64,000 nucleotides of DNA from Campanula takesimana. Its lineage: Eukaryota; Streptophyta; Magnoliopsida; Asterales; Campanulaceae. Every line of letters begins with the position of its first letter. The first letter of the stretch is position 1. The position numbers were made by a program, and so were the translations under genes. Shown here one piece after another: positions 44,814-57,000 of this stretch. The DNA lies in contig JAOWBW010000363.1 in NCBI GenBank assembly GCA_026119855.1, positions 248,001 to 312,000 on the forward strand, read 5' to 3'. The notes under the pieces were generated by a model. The model saw nothing but the letters and a program-made list of their open reading frames with translations. It was not told where the DNA came from and searched no databases.

Positions 44814-47813
44814 ATGTCTGAAACTCGGGCCGACGGTCGGGAAGCTAGCGTTACACCAGATGCCAATCTCAACCCGCCACCACCTAACGTGGCAAATAAC
44901 AACGCTCTGAATCAAGGCCTCCCTCCTCCGCCTCAGGGGGGCGGGATGCACACCCGTTCCAGAGGGCCGGCGCCTGAAGTTACTCACTAGCATGGACGGC
45001 GGAGACGAACGACTTCACGTCAGCTTACCGAGGCTGGCCCTTCTAGGCCGGCACCAATTGATCGGAGGGCATTATTACGTCAGAATCTCTCAACCCTTCA
45101 GCAACTAGCTAATGCTCAGAGGGCTCTTCTAGAATTTGACCCTGACCATTCCTTGGCACCCTTTGCCCAGCCCTCTGGCACGAGAGGAGCTTTGGGAGGC
45201 GGAGAAAGAAGTGACCGTAGGGGGAATACACGCACTGAGGACAGACGTCATCAAGAACCGCGTGACGCGCCCCCAGGAAATCGAGCTGCTCCACCAAGCC
45301 GACTAGAAGGTCGACTTGGCCCAATTAATCCCGATGGAAGAGATCTAAGGGATAAAATAAACCGTAGGAGAGAAGAAGAGGCAGAATCTCCAGATGTGAG
45401 ATTTCTAGGAAAAAGGCGACGATGGCAAAATCAAGATCAAGTCCCACCCAGACAGGAGCCACCTCGTCGTACTCCTCCGAGACAACCTCGTGATGATCCG
45501 GACACAAGCCGTGTTGTTGGGAGGGGTCGAGACAGAGAAAGAGACAGGACGAGAAGCTCCCATCGCAGCTCAGGATTCAGTAAGCAGATCGTATTGGATT
45601 TGCAGGAGAGGATGGAAAATACAGAGATGAACCAGGGGCAGAGAAAGCCGAAGACCGACTATGACGCAATGCGTCCGTTTGCTCAGTGGATAAAGGATTC
45701 TCCACCCAATCCCCAGTTGAATCTTCCCCACCTGGACAAATATTCTGGCAGTTCTGACGCCATGGACCACCTCCAGTCTTTCGAAGGTATGATGGCCTTG
45801 GTTTCCAACAAAGACGACGTGCTTTGCAAGGCCTTCTCTAGTACGTTAGTTGGAGCATCCAGGTCTTGGTTTATGGACCTAGAAAGAAGAAGCATCAACT
45901 CCTTCTCCAAATTAAAATCAAGTTTCCTAGAGTATTTCGCCACTGCCGGGGCTAGAAAGAAAAGATTGTCAGACCTGGCAAACATAGTTCAGGGAAAGAG
46001 CGAGTCAACTATGGACTTCTACAATAGGTTCCGAGACTTGGCTGACTCAATTAAAGAGAGACTCACCGACAGGGAAATAATAATGTGCTTCTATAATGGA
46101 CAAAGATCAGATGAGCTCACCTATGAATTGTCGGTAAGAGAACCCCTTACGAAATCTGAGCTATACCAGATGGCCTATGCGAAAGCCACTGCCAAAGACA
46201 AAAAGAAACTGATGTCCGGATACAGAGATCGGGATCGAGGAAGGGAAGGCAGACCACCCACTACTGACTCGGTCCAGGGTACCAATGGAAGTGGAAACCG
46301 AGGGAAGAACAGAACGAGACCGACCGAGTTCTTTACCCCCCTTACAAAGCCGATTTCCGAGATCATGAACCTGGTGAATCTCCTAAATCCAAAACCCCTT
46401 AAAGATAACCCAAAGTTCCCAAGGGACACAAGCAAATACTGCGCTTACCACCGAGATAACGGGCACGAGACAGACAACTGCTTTGCCCTAAAGAAAATAC
46501 TACAGAGGTGGGCCGATCAGGGGAAACTAAATGAATACTTAGCAAAGAAAGACAACAAACGTCTGAGAAAGGGCGAGGCGGTGGAGGACCGCGAAGATAG
46601 ACCACCTCGGGCAAAACTGATCGGTGTAATCAGGGAGGAAATTCCTTCCAACACCAAGTTAAAAGAGCAGATATATGAGTATATCCCCCCTTGGATTAAC
46701 AAAGGGGAGGAGGTGATTAGTTTCTCCCCTAACGAACTAGCCGGGAACAGGGCCATGAGAGAACAGCCGCTGGTCATCACAGGCCGAATTGAAAACTGTG
46801 AGTCGGAAAGGCTCTTAATAGATTCTGGGGCCGCTAAAGACGTGCTCTATTACAGAACCTTCAAGGAGATGGAGCTTCCAGATACCATACTGACCCCGTA
46901 CAACGGAAGACTAGAAGGATTTACAAATCATAAAGCTGAGGCTAAGGGAACCGTGGACTTGGTACTAGAAGTTGGTGAGCACCCCTACAAAAAATCGGCT
47001 ACGATCACTTTCATCGTTATGGATTTGGCAAGTGACTACCATGCCATCCTCGGCTCTCCTAGTCAAGGAAAATTGGGAATGGTTGCTTCCCTCCCTCACC
47101 AAAGGGTGAAATTCCCAACCCCAGAAGGAATAGGTTGCATCCTAGGCAACCCCAAACACTTCTTAGAGCACGTGATGAGGTCCAGAAAGGCAAAAACCAA
47201 GATGGAGATCGATACTCCAGAAAGGAATATTACTATATCGAAGTCGACCACGGTCACTACGTCAGCCCCCAACATCGGCGTGATAACAGTAGACATGCCC
47301 GAAGAATGGGTCGTACTGGATGATGATAAGGCCATGACAGAGACAGAAATGACATATGGATTGGAAGGATTCAGCTGTATCTCCATCAACACAGCTTCGG
47401 ACGAGCCGAACGGTTCAGACCTCGTCCCCGTCCTAAGCTCGGGGGCCACAATACCCGACCCAATGGATGCCGAGATTGACAGACTCCTAGATATGGAGAA
47501 TTTGAGCCTAGAAGGTAAAGACAAGGAAAAAGTAAAGCAAATCATTGTGGAAACCTTGGAGTTTAGGGACGGTCCCGAGCTAAGACCAGTTGACCAGTTA
47601 GATGAGGTCGTTATCAACCCTGACTACCTAGAAGAGAAGGTACGAATTGGAAAACAACTTCCCCCAGAAAAGAGAGAGAAGCTTATCAACCTGCTCAAAA
47701 ACAACCTAGACGTGTTTTCATGGAAAGTTGAAGACATGGTTGGAGTTAAAGAAGCCATCGCTCTCTACAAACTAGAGGTGGATAGTTTTTTCAAACCAGT
47801 CAAGCAGGGATGA
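44814..47813 (+). pseudogene. Tat element Gag and protease part of Gag-Pol
   Basis: An ATG at 44814 begins a frame with one TAG at 44988-44990, then open to TGA at 47811-47813 (likely a former CGA, Arg). The Arg-rich N-terminal part is followed by the retrotransposon gag domain (about 45690-46200, HLQSFEGMM and DFYNRFRDLAD), a zinc-knuckle-like CAYHRDNGHETDNC near 46440, and an aspartic protease with LLIDSGAAKDV near 46812. Gag forms the particle; the protease cuts the polyprotein. Two nonsense codons make it inactive unless read through. Confidence 0.88.
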
Positions 47814-49020
47814 AGGGTCTTCTCTATAGATAAAGAAAAGGCAATCGAGATCGAGGTGGATAAATTGATGAAGACCGGGATAATCCGAGAAGCGACATAT
47901 CCCGAGTGGCTGGCTAATGTCGTAATGGTGAAGAAACAAAACGGCAAGTGGAGAATGTGTGTCGACTTCACAGATCTCAACAAAGCATGCCCAAAGGATA
48001 GCTACCCCCTACCCAGGATAGATAAATTGGTCGACTCCATTGCTGGACATCAAACCTTGAGCTTCCTAGACGCTTATTCTGGTTACCACCAAGTCAAGAT
48101 GGCCGAAGACGACATCGAAAAGACCGCCTTCCAAGCAGCAGGAGGGATTTATTGTTATGTGATGATGCCTTTTGGCCTCAAGAATGCTGCTGTAACTTAT
48201 CAGAGGATGGTGAACAAGGTGTTCAAATCCCAGATCGGCAGGAACATGGAAGCCTATATTGACGACATGGTAATAAAAACCACGTCAGGAAGCCACGTCC
48301 CGGACCTGACGGAGACTATAAAAAACCTGAAAGAGAACGACATGAAGCTCAACCCAAGTAAATGTGTTTTTGGGGTCACGGCGGGAAAGTTCCTCGGTTT
48401 CATGGTCTCCCAACGAGGCATCGAGGCAAATCCAGAGAAGATCCAGGCGCTAGTCGATATGAAAGAGCTGACATGTGTAAAAGAAGTTCAAAGGTTGAAT
48501 GGAAGGGTGGCCGCCCTGTGAAGGTTTATCGCCAAGCCAACAGAAAAGTCGTTACCATTCTTCAAGGCTCTGAAAGGAACTAAGGACTTCGACTGGACCC
48601 CAGAATTCTCAGCAGCATTCCAGCAGATAAAAGAATACCTGGGTTCACCTCCACTACTTAGCAGTCCGATTATGGGAGAGACACTCTCCGTATTCCTTGC
48701 GGTGACAGACAGAGCCGTGGCGGCCGTATTAGTACGAGAAGATAATGGAATTCAGAAGCCGGTATACTATGTAAGCAAAGCATTGTCAGACACCGAGAGC
48801 AGATACTATAACGCCGAAAAGATAGCATACGACTTGGTTATTGCCGCCAGAAAACTGCGTGCGTACTTCTCTGCTCATCCCATCACGGTTTACACCGACG
48901 CTCCACTCAAGAAGATACTACACAAGATGGACAACTCAAGAAGACTATTGAACTGGTCCATCGAATTGACCGAGTTCGACATAACCTACAAGCCGAGGAA
49001 GACCTTGATGGCACAACCCT
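47814..49020 (+). pseudogene. Tat element reverse transcriptase and RNase H
   Basis: Same frame as gag. RT phrases: WRMCVDFTDLNKACPKD, FLDAYSGYHQ and YIDDMV (about 48256). TGA at 48519-48521 interrupts between RT and its connection. RNase H follows, with PVYYVSKALSDTE and YTDAPLKKILHK, ending in PLVDFL near 49030. Apart from the stops, the key residues are present. Confidence 0.88.
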
Positions 49021-49500
49021 TGGTTGACTTCCTAGTCAAGACCGCGTTCTCAAGTGAATATACGCCGACCAACAGGAAGAGGAAGACTCCCATGGATAGG
49101 AAACCACCAGAGGAACTGCCAAATGATTGTTGGATCTTATACACATATGGATCAACAACAAAAGGAAAAAGTAGAGTCGGCATGTACCTAACAAGCCCGG
49201 GAGGTGAACACATAGGCTGTGACTTCATCAGATTCAAATTCCCAGCCTCAAACAACCAGGCGGAATACGAGGCCTTGATTTTAGGAATGAAAGGGCCAAG
49301 TTCTTTGGTACAAATAAACTGGTGGCATACAGTGATTCCCAACTTATGGTAAACCAAGTAAAAGGGGAATACAATACCGAGAACCACATGCTGACCAAGT
49401 ACAGGGATCTCGTCTTGAATTTGACCAAAAACTTGTAATTTTGGGAAATAAGGCAAGTAGGACGAGAACATAACCAGGAGGCTGACTTGTTATCCAAAAT
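49021..49500 (+). pseudogene. second (archaeal-type) RNase H of the Tat element
   Basis: Phrases YTYGSTTKGKSRVGMYL, NNQAEYEAL and, after a one-base frameshift near 49290, YSDSQLMVNQVKGEY and REHNQEADLLSK. The first catalytic Asp of the usual DG(S/A) motif is Tyr here. A TAA stop lies at 49436-49438. Confidence 0.8.
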
Positions 49501-50828
49501 GGCCACATCAGAAGAAACCAATCCTCTGGTCATCTATGCCGACCAACCTGCCTACGAGAGATTGGAGATCTTGATTCTGGATGATGAAGAAAGAACCTGG
49601 ATTAAAGACTACAAAGACTACATCGAGAAAGGAAAACTACCAGAAGACGAGTTGGCGGCCAAGATGATAAGGAAGAAGACGGCCAGGTACATAGTATGGA
49701 ACGATATCTTGTACCGAAGATCATTCTCCAGTCCCATCCTAAGATGTGTCTCCCCTAAGGATACCGAGAAGCTTCTGGCCGAGGTACATGAAGGAGTTTG
49801 TGGAGGACACCCGGGGGCCAGAACCCTGGCTGATAAAGTGATCACACTTGGTTACTACTGGCCGAACTTAAGAGAAGAAGCCCAAGCCTATGTAAAGAAG
49901 TGTGACAAATGCCAGCGTTTCTCGGACTTGCCCAAAGTGCCACCGGTGGAACAAAGCCTCGTCATACCAACATGGCCATTTGACATGTGGGGAGTCGACA
50001 TCATTGGTCCATTTCCTTTGGCAAAAGGAAGCAACAAGTTCGTAATTGCAGCAGTCGACTACTTCACAAAGTGGGTAGAGGCTAAGCCTTTGGCGAAAAT
50101 CACAGAGGAAAACGCCATCAACTTCATCCATGACTACATATGGTGTCGGTTCGGCGTCCCACATTCTATCGTGACCGACAACGGACTCTAGTTCTATGAT
50201 GCATTCACCGAAGAATTAAACAGACTAGGAGTCAAGCACAAAAAGTCATCGGTCAGTCATCCTCAAGGTAATGGGCAAGCCGAGGCAGCAAACAAATTAA
50301 TATTGAAAGCCCTGACCAAGATTTTAGAAGGAAGTCAAGGAAAGTGGCTGGACGACCTCCCCCTCGCTTTATGGGCAGTTCGTACAACCACTCGGGGGAC
50401 GACTGGGGAGACTCCCTTTGCGCTAACTTACGGATCAGAAGCTATGGCTCCAGCCGAGATGGCCTTACCTACCTTCAGGGTGTCCAATTATGACGAGGTG
50501 GTCAATGAATACAACCGTCTCCTAGACCTAGACCTAGTTGAAGCAAAAAGGATGACGGCTCAACTCAGAATGATAAATTATAAGTAGAAGACCAAGGCCT
50601 ACAATGAAAGCAAGGTAAAGAAAAGAGTTTTTGAAGTCGGTGACTGGGACTCAGAAAGATCGAGTCGAACACTTGAAGGCTCACAAAAATAAGCTTTCTC
50701 TGAAATGGGAAGGTCCCTACATTGTTACTCACGTTATCAGAGAAGGGACCTACATGCTCAAAACTCCAGAAGGAAAAGAGCTTAAACACCCATGGCATTC
50801 AGAGAACTTGAGGAAATACTATCAGTAA
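49501..50828 (+). pseudogene. integrase of the Tat element
   Basis: Zinc domain GGHPGARTLADK with CDKCQRFSD, then the core with WGVDIIGPFP, VTDNGL and the Glu region QGNGQAEAANK. TAG stops at 50189-50191 (where Gln is usual) and 50585-50587, and a frameshift near 50640, separate the C-terminal part (LKWEGPYIV, HPWHSENLRKYYQ), which ends at 50828. Confidence 0.88.
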
Positions 50829-51751
50829 CTCCTCGGTACCCTATCTATCTTTTTTTGCTTTCTAGATTAGATTTTCAGTCTCTAGTTCATAGCATTTACC
50901 AAATTATATATTCCTTTATTATTATCAATAAAGTTTTCCTTTTTACAACTTTGATTCTTAAGCACGGTCCAAGCATTACTTAGCAATGCCGAGATCGTCA
51001 TTCCGAGTTAAGACTTAAACGTCACGACTCAAGACAATCAAAACCTAATTCTGTTGTTTAGTGCTCTCAAATTTGGTTTAAGATTAATACATCTAGTTCC
51101 CATGATAATTTGAGACTAACCACGAATTAGTTCTTACAAACCGAGCTCCTAACGCTCGTCACGGCCACCACGGTGAACGACCACGGCCTAAAAACAAAGC
51201 CTAGCTCGGCTACATTTAAAACCTAATTCTGTCGGCCAGTACTCTCAAATTTGGGTTAAGATTATTACATCTAGTCCCTACGACAATTTGAGACTAGCCA
51301 TGAGTTAGTCCTTACAAAATCGAGCACTTAACACTCGTCACGGCCTACAACATAGCCTAAACTAGCTTCCATATCTCATCATTTCAGATAGTTAAGACAT
51401 CTCAAACCGAGATAAAGTAACATGAACAAGTGACGAGATAACACTTACAAAAGCAGTTGAGAAAACAAGGGCTAATTTACACCTCAAATCGATGTAGGCC
51501 AATCCTTACAAATAATGAGTGTTTACGCCCCCCAGTTAACACTGGCTCGAGGCAGACAAATACTTAAATAAACAAAATCAAGCGGTGCTTACGCCCCCAG
51601 ACTACGCTGGGCCCGGGCAGTTAGATACTTACAAAAAAAAAAAAAACAGATTGTTTCAAGCCAAACCGACTCGCAGGTAAAAGATAAAAATTGTATCAGG
51701 TCACACCAGACCTACATCAACGGACAAAGTTTATGAAAATCATAGAGCCTA
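50829..51751. repeat. region between pol and the antisense ORF, with a 178-bp direct repeat
   Basis: A segment starting AAACCTAATTCTGT at 51041 recurs at 51219 with about 80% identity and includes GCTC/CGTCACGGCC phrases. Near 51510-51620 another pair (TTACGCCCCC followed by ...CTGG) is duplicated. No coding frame. Confidence 0.55.
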
Positions 51752-52485
51752 CTACTCCTTTTCTTCGTCTTCTTCATCATCGAAGCCCAACTCTTCCTTG
51801 AAACGCTCCACCAAAGCATGAAAGTTGTTGGGGTCCACCGCTTCTTCGTCTTCTTTATCAACCCTAAAGTCTTCTTGGAATAAGGGATCATGGAGTGAGT
51901 GGCACGGTCCTCGACACTATAAGCTTCGTTTAGTAGAAGGCGAGCCAATTTCTCAATAGGGACGTCCACTTCAGGATCAATGTGGAGCTGGCGAGCTGCG
52001 TGCGTATAGCTATCGACATAAGTAGTTTTCACCTGATCATCAATGATTGATGGCATCACAGTACGTTGAAAGTTCAACACAGCAGCCTTCTCCTTAGCCG
52101 GAATACTCTCTTCCAGCTGTTGAAACTTCATCTCCACCTCCTCCTTCTCCTTGGCTAACAGGGCGGCACTCGCCCTCTCCTTCTCAATCTCCTCCCTGAG
52201 TAACTTGGCCTCCTCTTCAAACTGCCTTGCAACGGCCTTCTGTTTCTCTACCTCGGCCTCGGCATCCCCAACAGCTTTAACCCTCTCGGCATGAGCCAGT
52301 TTGGCGCTTTCGCATGCTTTATTGACCAACTCCACAGTTTGGCCGAGCTTCACTTGGGCCCGAGACGCCTTGCCTTCCAGATCGGCCATCTTCTTACCTA
52401 CTCCAGCCCATTGCGCCGCCTCATGTTTGGCAAGGGTGGAAAGCTGATCGAGGAAATTGAAATCAATTACGGGAACGGAGAGCAA
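51752..52485 (-). pseudogene. antisense coiled-coil ORF of the Tat element
   Basis: The minus-strand frame is a long heptad-pattern coiled coil (Glu/Lys/Ala-rich, about residues 25-140), then a small folded-looking part (PSIIDDQVKTTYVDSY), then an acidic tail. A one-base frameshift near 51885 turns the acidic tail into a basic one; in the neighbouring frame it ends at 51752-51754. The N-terminal part is cut by the insertion at 52513. Tat/Grande-like elements often carry such a reverse ORF between pol and the 3' LTR; its function is unknown. Confidence 0.65.
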
Positions 52486-52513
52486 TCAGAAAACAAACAA
52501 GTTAATACGTTAC

Positions 52514-54558
52514 TGTAAGGATCCCGCCCCGCGCGGAGGATCGCGACGAGTATCGGGGCGAAACGCCAAACACGGTTAACACGCAAAACATAACGGAGTC
52601 GCCACATTTGTTAATTATTTAACCCAACAAATGGAAAGGTTAGAGATTCTATTAGTTCGGAGGTCAGGTTACGTCTTGGGAAGAGTTTCACGTCACCCAA
52701 GCCGCCTCGGACAAAGCTGAGTCTCCCTTGTGTTTGTTGACCAAAATGTGCAAGTGTGTGTGCATGTGTGTTTGAAAATGGGAGAAACTGACTTTGATTC
52801 AACCCTAGTTAGAAACTTAACAAGGAAGGTTTATTTTGCAATCAGTTTAACGAAAAGGGGTAAAACTGGAAAAAAGTGCTCCCTGTCCAAACTAGCCGTA
52901 TGGCTGGTTTAAACCATCCGTACAGCTCGTTTGGCCGTCCCAGGTTTTTTTACAGATTTATCAGAAACAGTCCAGTTTCAAACAGAAACAAAGCATTCTG
53001 TTGAAACTGGACAGAATTGTGACTTTTCAATTAGGGTTGAATCAAAGTTTGGATGGTAAAGATTGAGACTTTACCACCCAAACTTGATCATCATAACATA
53101 AATAAGCCTAAAAATCATAAATATACAAGGGATCTCTTCATATGTGCAATGGATCATCAAGCCAAAAGTAAAGACATAAATATAAATTGCATAAACCATA
53201 ACAAGCCTTAGGTTATTCCTTTGGTTTAGAACCCACAATCATGCATAAAACATGAAGGGCACAAAGGATCAAGGCTTAGCTCCAATTCATATAATTTGCA
53301 AGAAATGTAAAGACATTAATTAAATTGACATAACTATAACAAGCCTTGATCATCTTGGTTTGAACCCACAATCATGCGTTAAGCATGAAGGGTACCATTG
53401 ATACTCCAAGGCTTGGATCACATTTGTATGATTGCATAAATTAAATGACATAAATTAAAAGACATTAAATAAAGAAATAAATAAAAATAGAAGAGGAGAT
53501 GAAGAGAAGATGAGACAAAGATTCAATCTTTAAGCAAGCTTGGGGTAAATCATTAATTGATTGACCCAAGTTTGCTTCTTCCTTCACTTAGGGATCATGG
53601 TTTGATCATTGTGTTTTCTTTTGGATTAAATGGGACTTTAAAGATAAGAGGGATACTACTCTTGGTAGTTCTTCACCATTATCTAAAGTGGGCCATAATC
53701 TATCACAAAGAAAATTAATCAATTTTGATGAGAGGAGAATTTTGGAGAGTAACTTTGCTATCTCAAAAATCCTTGTCCCAATGAGAGAGGATGACCTCTC
53801 TATTTATAGGGGAAAATGTTTCATTTTAGCCCTTCAACTATGGGCTTGGGCACCAAACAAAAGGGGGATATTTTCACTTTAATCCCTCAACTATTGTCTT
53901 GTGACTTGCTTAGGGGCTAAGCATAGAAATGGGTTAAGATTGGATCACAAAATGGGTCATTTATACTCATAAAATGGTCACAATTTGGGTTGAAATTGGA
54001 TCATTTTTTGGCAAAAAATGGAGCATTTTGGCTGGGAATTAATCCTTCTAGAAGGTGGGCTGTTGGTGACAAAATGGGAGGCAAAGGACCAATCAGAGAG
54101 TGCCATGGATGGGCTGTGAGGGTGAGGGGGACAAAAGCCGGGTGAAGGACCAATGACAGCGCGCCATGTGGGGGGGCTGTCGGGTGAGTGGAGTCTCACG
54201 GGGGAACAAGGCGCGTGGAGGCTGGCGTATGCTTGGCGGATGAATGAAAGCGCGCCTACCAGGCGCGTTTCCAGAAGCTCGCGTACGCCTTCAAGAAGCG
54301 CGCCTGGTAGGTGCGACCGCTTCCTTCCCTTGACGAATTTCTGGAAATTCCCACAAAGTCCTTTTGGGCTTTGTGGGGAATTTACACATGGTCTTGGCTT
54401 TCTGGAAATTACCAGAAGGTCCTTCCCTTTCCAAAATAATTCCGTTAATGCCTAAAATACCCCTTGAACACTATAATGACCCAATTAAGTCCCAAATTAC
54501 CCTTTAATTCCATAATTTAATTATTTTAAGCCCAATGGTCCGGATCAGGGTACTTACA
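52514..54558 (-). repeat. 3' LTR of the large non-autonomous element
   Basis: Ends TGTAAG/CTTACA. TATA at 53810-53819 (minus CTATAAATAG). GC-rich dyad AGGCGCGTTT / GCGCGCCTGG-type sequence near 54250-54310. Confidence 0.9.
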
Positions 54559-54639
54559 GAGCCCCTCGGCAACGTCGCTTTTGGAGAAAGCGGGGTTGTC
54601 GATAAAAAAAGAATCCCGATCCGGCGAGCTACCAAGATG

Positions 54640-55200
54640 GGAGAGATGGTGACCAAAGTGGTCAAGTGGCTGGACCCTTATCTTTAAAGGATTCCTACGT
54701 ATCCCTATTCGAGGGAATCAAGCCGGTCGTAGTTCTGGTGAGAGAGTTTAAGGCTACTCAAACCTATAAGCATCCCAATCCGATGGGAGGACGGCTTGGC
54801 CGATTTGGGTGAGAGGGTTTAAGGCTACTCAAACCTATGGGACTTAGGTGGATATCCATTCATCATTTCCTAAACAAGCATGGCTCAAAGGCCGGGCTTG
54901 GTCAACTTGGCCCTATTCAGAGGGGGTTGACTAAAGGGGGCTGGTATGGCTCACAGAGGCTAGACTTGATCGACTTGGCTCTATCGCAGAGGGTCGACTC
55001 AAGGAATAGGCATGGCTCAGAGGCTCAAATAATGGGCATGGCTCAGAGGCTAGACTCGATCGACTTGGCTCTATCGGAGAGGGTCGACTCAAGGAATATG
55101 CATGGCTCAGAGGCTCAAATAATGGGCATGGCTCAGAGGCTGGACTCGATCGACTTGGCTCTATCGGAGAGGGTCGACTCGAGGGTAACTGGTCTTACAT
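54640..55200. repeat. tandem array, 90-bp units
   Basis: Units containing GACTTGGCTCTATCG(C/G)AGAG and ATGGCTCAGAGGCT, about two and a half good copies between 54965 and 55190, with degenerate copies to the left. Confidence 0.8.
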
Positions 55201-55680
55201 CCGACTAAGGAATGCCGGGACACAAAGTCAATTTGGTCAACTTTTCTCATGGTGGAGGGTCGACTCGAGGGTAACTGGTCTTACATCCGACTAAGGACTG
55301 CCGGGACACATGGTCAATTTGGTCAACTTTTCTCATGGCGGAGGGTCGACTACACAAACTGGTCAACTTATCTCATGGCGGAGGGTCAACTACACAAACT
55401 GGTCTCACGTCATTACAGACTGCCGGGACACATTGATAGGTTTTCTCTAACCTGGACACTCTCGGGAACAAAGGTTTTCTTAACCTAATCATGACTATAC
55501 TGGTCTTACGCCCTACCAAGGGTTGCCGAGGCGATAACATCTTAACTTTCATCCTGGACTTACGAGGTACGGCCGAGACTTTCACGATTTCACTTTCTAC
55601 CCTAGACTTACGAAGTACGGCCGGGTTAACAAAATCCAATGGTCTTACGTCACGCCGGACGGCCAAGGATGAATCTCACG
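55200..55680. repeat. mixed tandem repeats (about 110-bp and shorter units)
   Basis: Phrases GGTCGACTCGAGGGTAACTG and TCTCATGGCGGAGGGTC recur two to four times, then one copy of a TTTTCTCTAACCTG module repeated again at 56510-56710. Confidence 0.7.
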
Positions 55681-56285
55681 GAGCCTAATGGACTTATGTC
55701 ATTCCGGACTGCCAAAGGACGAATCTCGCAGATCCTAATGGTTTTACGTCACGCCGGACGGCCAAAGGACGAATCTCACAAAACCTAATGGTCTTACGTC
55801 ACACCGGACGGCCAAAGGACACAATCTCACAAAACCTAATGGTCTTACGTCACGCCGGACGGCCAAAGGGAAAATCTCACAAAACCTAATGGTCTTACGT
55901 CACACCGGACGGCCAAATGACACAATCTCACAAAACCTAATGGTCTTACGTCACGCTGGACGGCCAAAGGACACAATCTCACAAAACCTAATGGTCTTAC
56001 GTCACGCCGGACGGCTAAAGGGCAAATCTCACAAAACCTAATGGTCTTACGTCACACCGGACAGTCAAAGGAAACAATCTCACAAAACCTAATGGTCTTA
56101 CGTCATGCCGGACGGCCAAAGGACACAATCTCACAAAACCTAATGGTCTTATGTCACGCCGGACGGCCAAAGGACACAATCTCACAAAACCTAATGGTCT
56201 TAAGTCACGCCGGACGGCCAAAGGGAAATCTCACAAAACCTAATGGTCTTACGTCACGCCGGATGGCCAAAAGACAATTTTCATA
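55680..56285. repeat. tandem array, 51-bp units, about 11-12 copies
   Basis: The unit carries CTAATGGTCTTACGTCACG and CCGGACGGCCAAAGG, with ATCTCACAAAA. Because 51 is 17 codons, reading frames stay open through it on both strands, producing spurious proteins. Confidence 0.9.
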
Positions 56286-56720
56286 TTTTTAACTGGACTT
56301 ACGAAGAACGGCCACGTTAACTTCCCAAATTCAAACTCTTAACCTGGACTTATGAAGCGCGGACGGGTTAGATTCGAATTCTTAACCTGGACTTACAAAG
56401 CGCGGTCGGGTTAAATTCGCATTCTTAACCTGGACTTACGAAGCGCGGCCGGGTTAATTTCAACAAAGCTGGTCTTACGTCCATCTAGGGAGTGCCGTCA
56501 ATATGATAGGTTTTCTCTAACCTGACCACTCTCGGGGATAAAGGTTTTCTTAACCTAACATGACTATACTGGTATTACGTCCTACCAAGGACTGCCGTCA
56601 CAATGATAAGTTTTCTCTAACCTGACCACTCTCAGAGACAAAGGTTTTCTTAACCTAACATGACTATACTAGTCTTACGTCCTACCAAGGACTGCCGTCA
56701 CAAACATTGTTTCACAAAAG
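56286..56720. repeat. tandem repeats of about 45 bp and about 110 bp
   Basis: TTAACCTGGACTTACGAAGCG units (three to four), then two to three units with GTCCTACCAAGGACTGCCGT and AAAGGTTTTCTTAACC. Confidence 0.75.
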
Positions 56721-57000
56721 ACTCCCTCAAATGCCCAATGCAATTTGAAAGGGAAAAACATATCTCTTCACAAACACTCCCTCAAATGCCCGCTGCAATT
56801 TGAAAGGGAAAAAACATATCAAAACACAAAACACTCCCTCAAATGCCCGATGCAATTTGAAAGGGAAAAACATATATTTTCACAAAACACACCCTCAAGT
56901 GCCCGACGCGACTTGAAAGGGGAAAAACACACATTTTCACAAAACACACCCTCAAGCGCCCGACGCGACTTGAAAGGGGGGACAAAACATTCATTTTTCA
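56720..57000. repeat. tandem array, about 60-bp units, five copies
   Basis: Units with CACTCCCTCAAATGCCCG and AATTTGAAAGGGAAAAACA; the last two are GC-shifted (CCCGACGCGACTTGAAAG). Confidence 0.8.

Larger units (their letters stand above)
44074..52513 (+). mobile_element. Ty3/gypsy element of the Tat clade, decayed, 3' end displaced beyond the window
   Basis: 5' LTR, gag-pol on the plus strand and an antisense coiled-coil ORF after pol, as in Tat/Grande-like elements. The RT-linked RNase H is followed by a second, archaeal-type RNase H before integrase, a Tat-clade hallmark. The element is cut at 52513 by the large non-autonomous element, and its 3' LTR is not in the window. Confidence 0.85.

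Noticed and set aside
55680..56285. CRISPR-like regular repeats
   Set aside because: There are no unique spacers; units are head to tail, and the DNA is plant retroelement DNA.
56015..56292. Repetitive protein frames on both strands
   Set aside because: The 51-bp unit is a multiple of three, so frames remain open by arithmetic.
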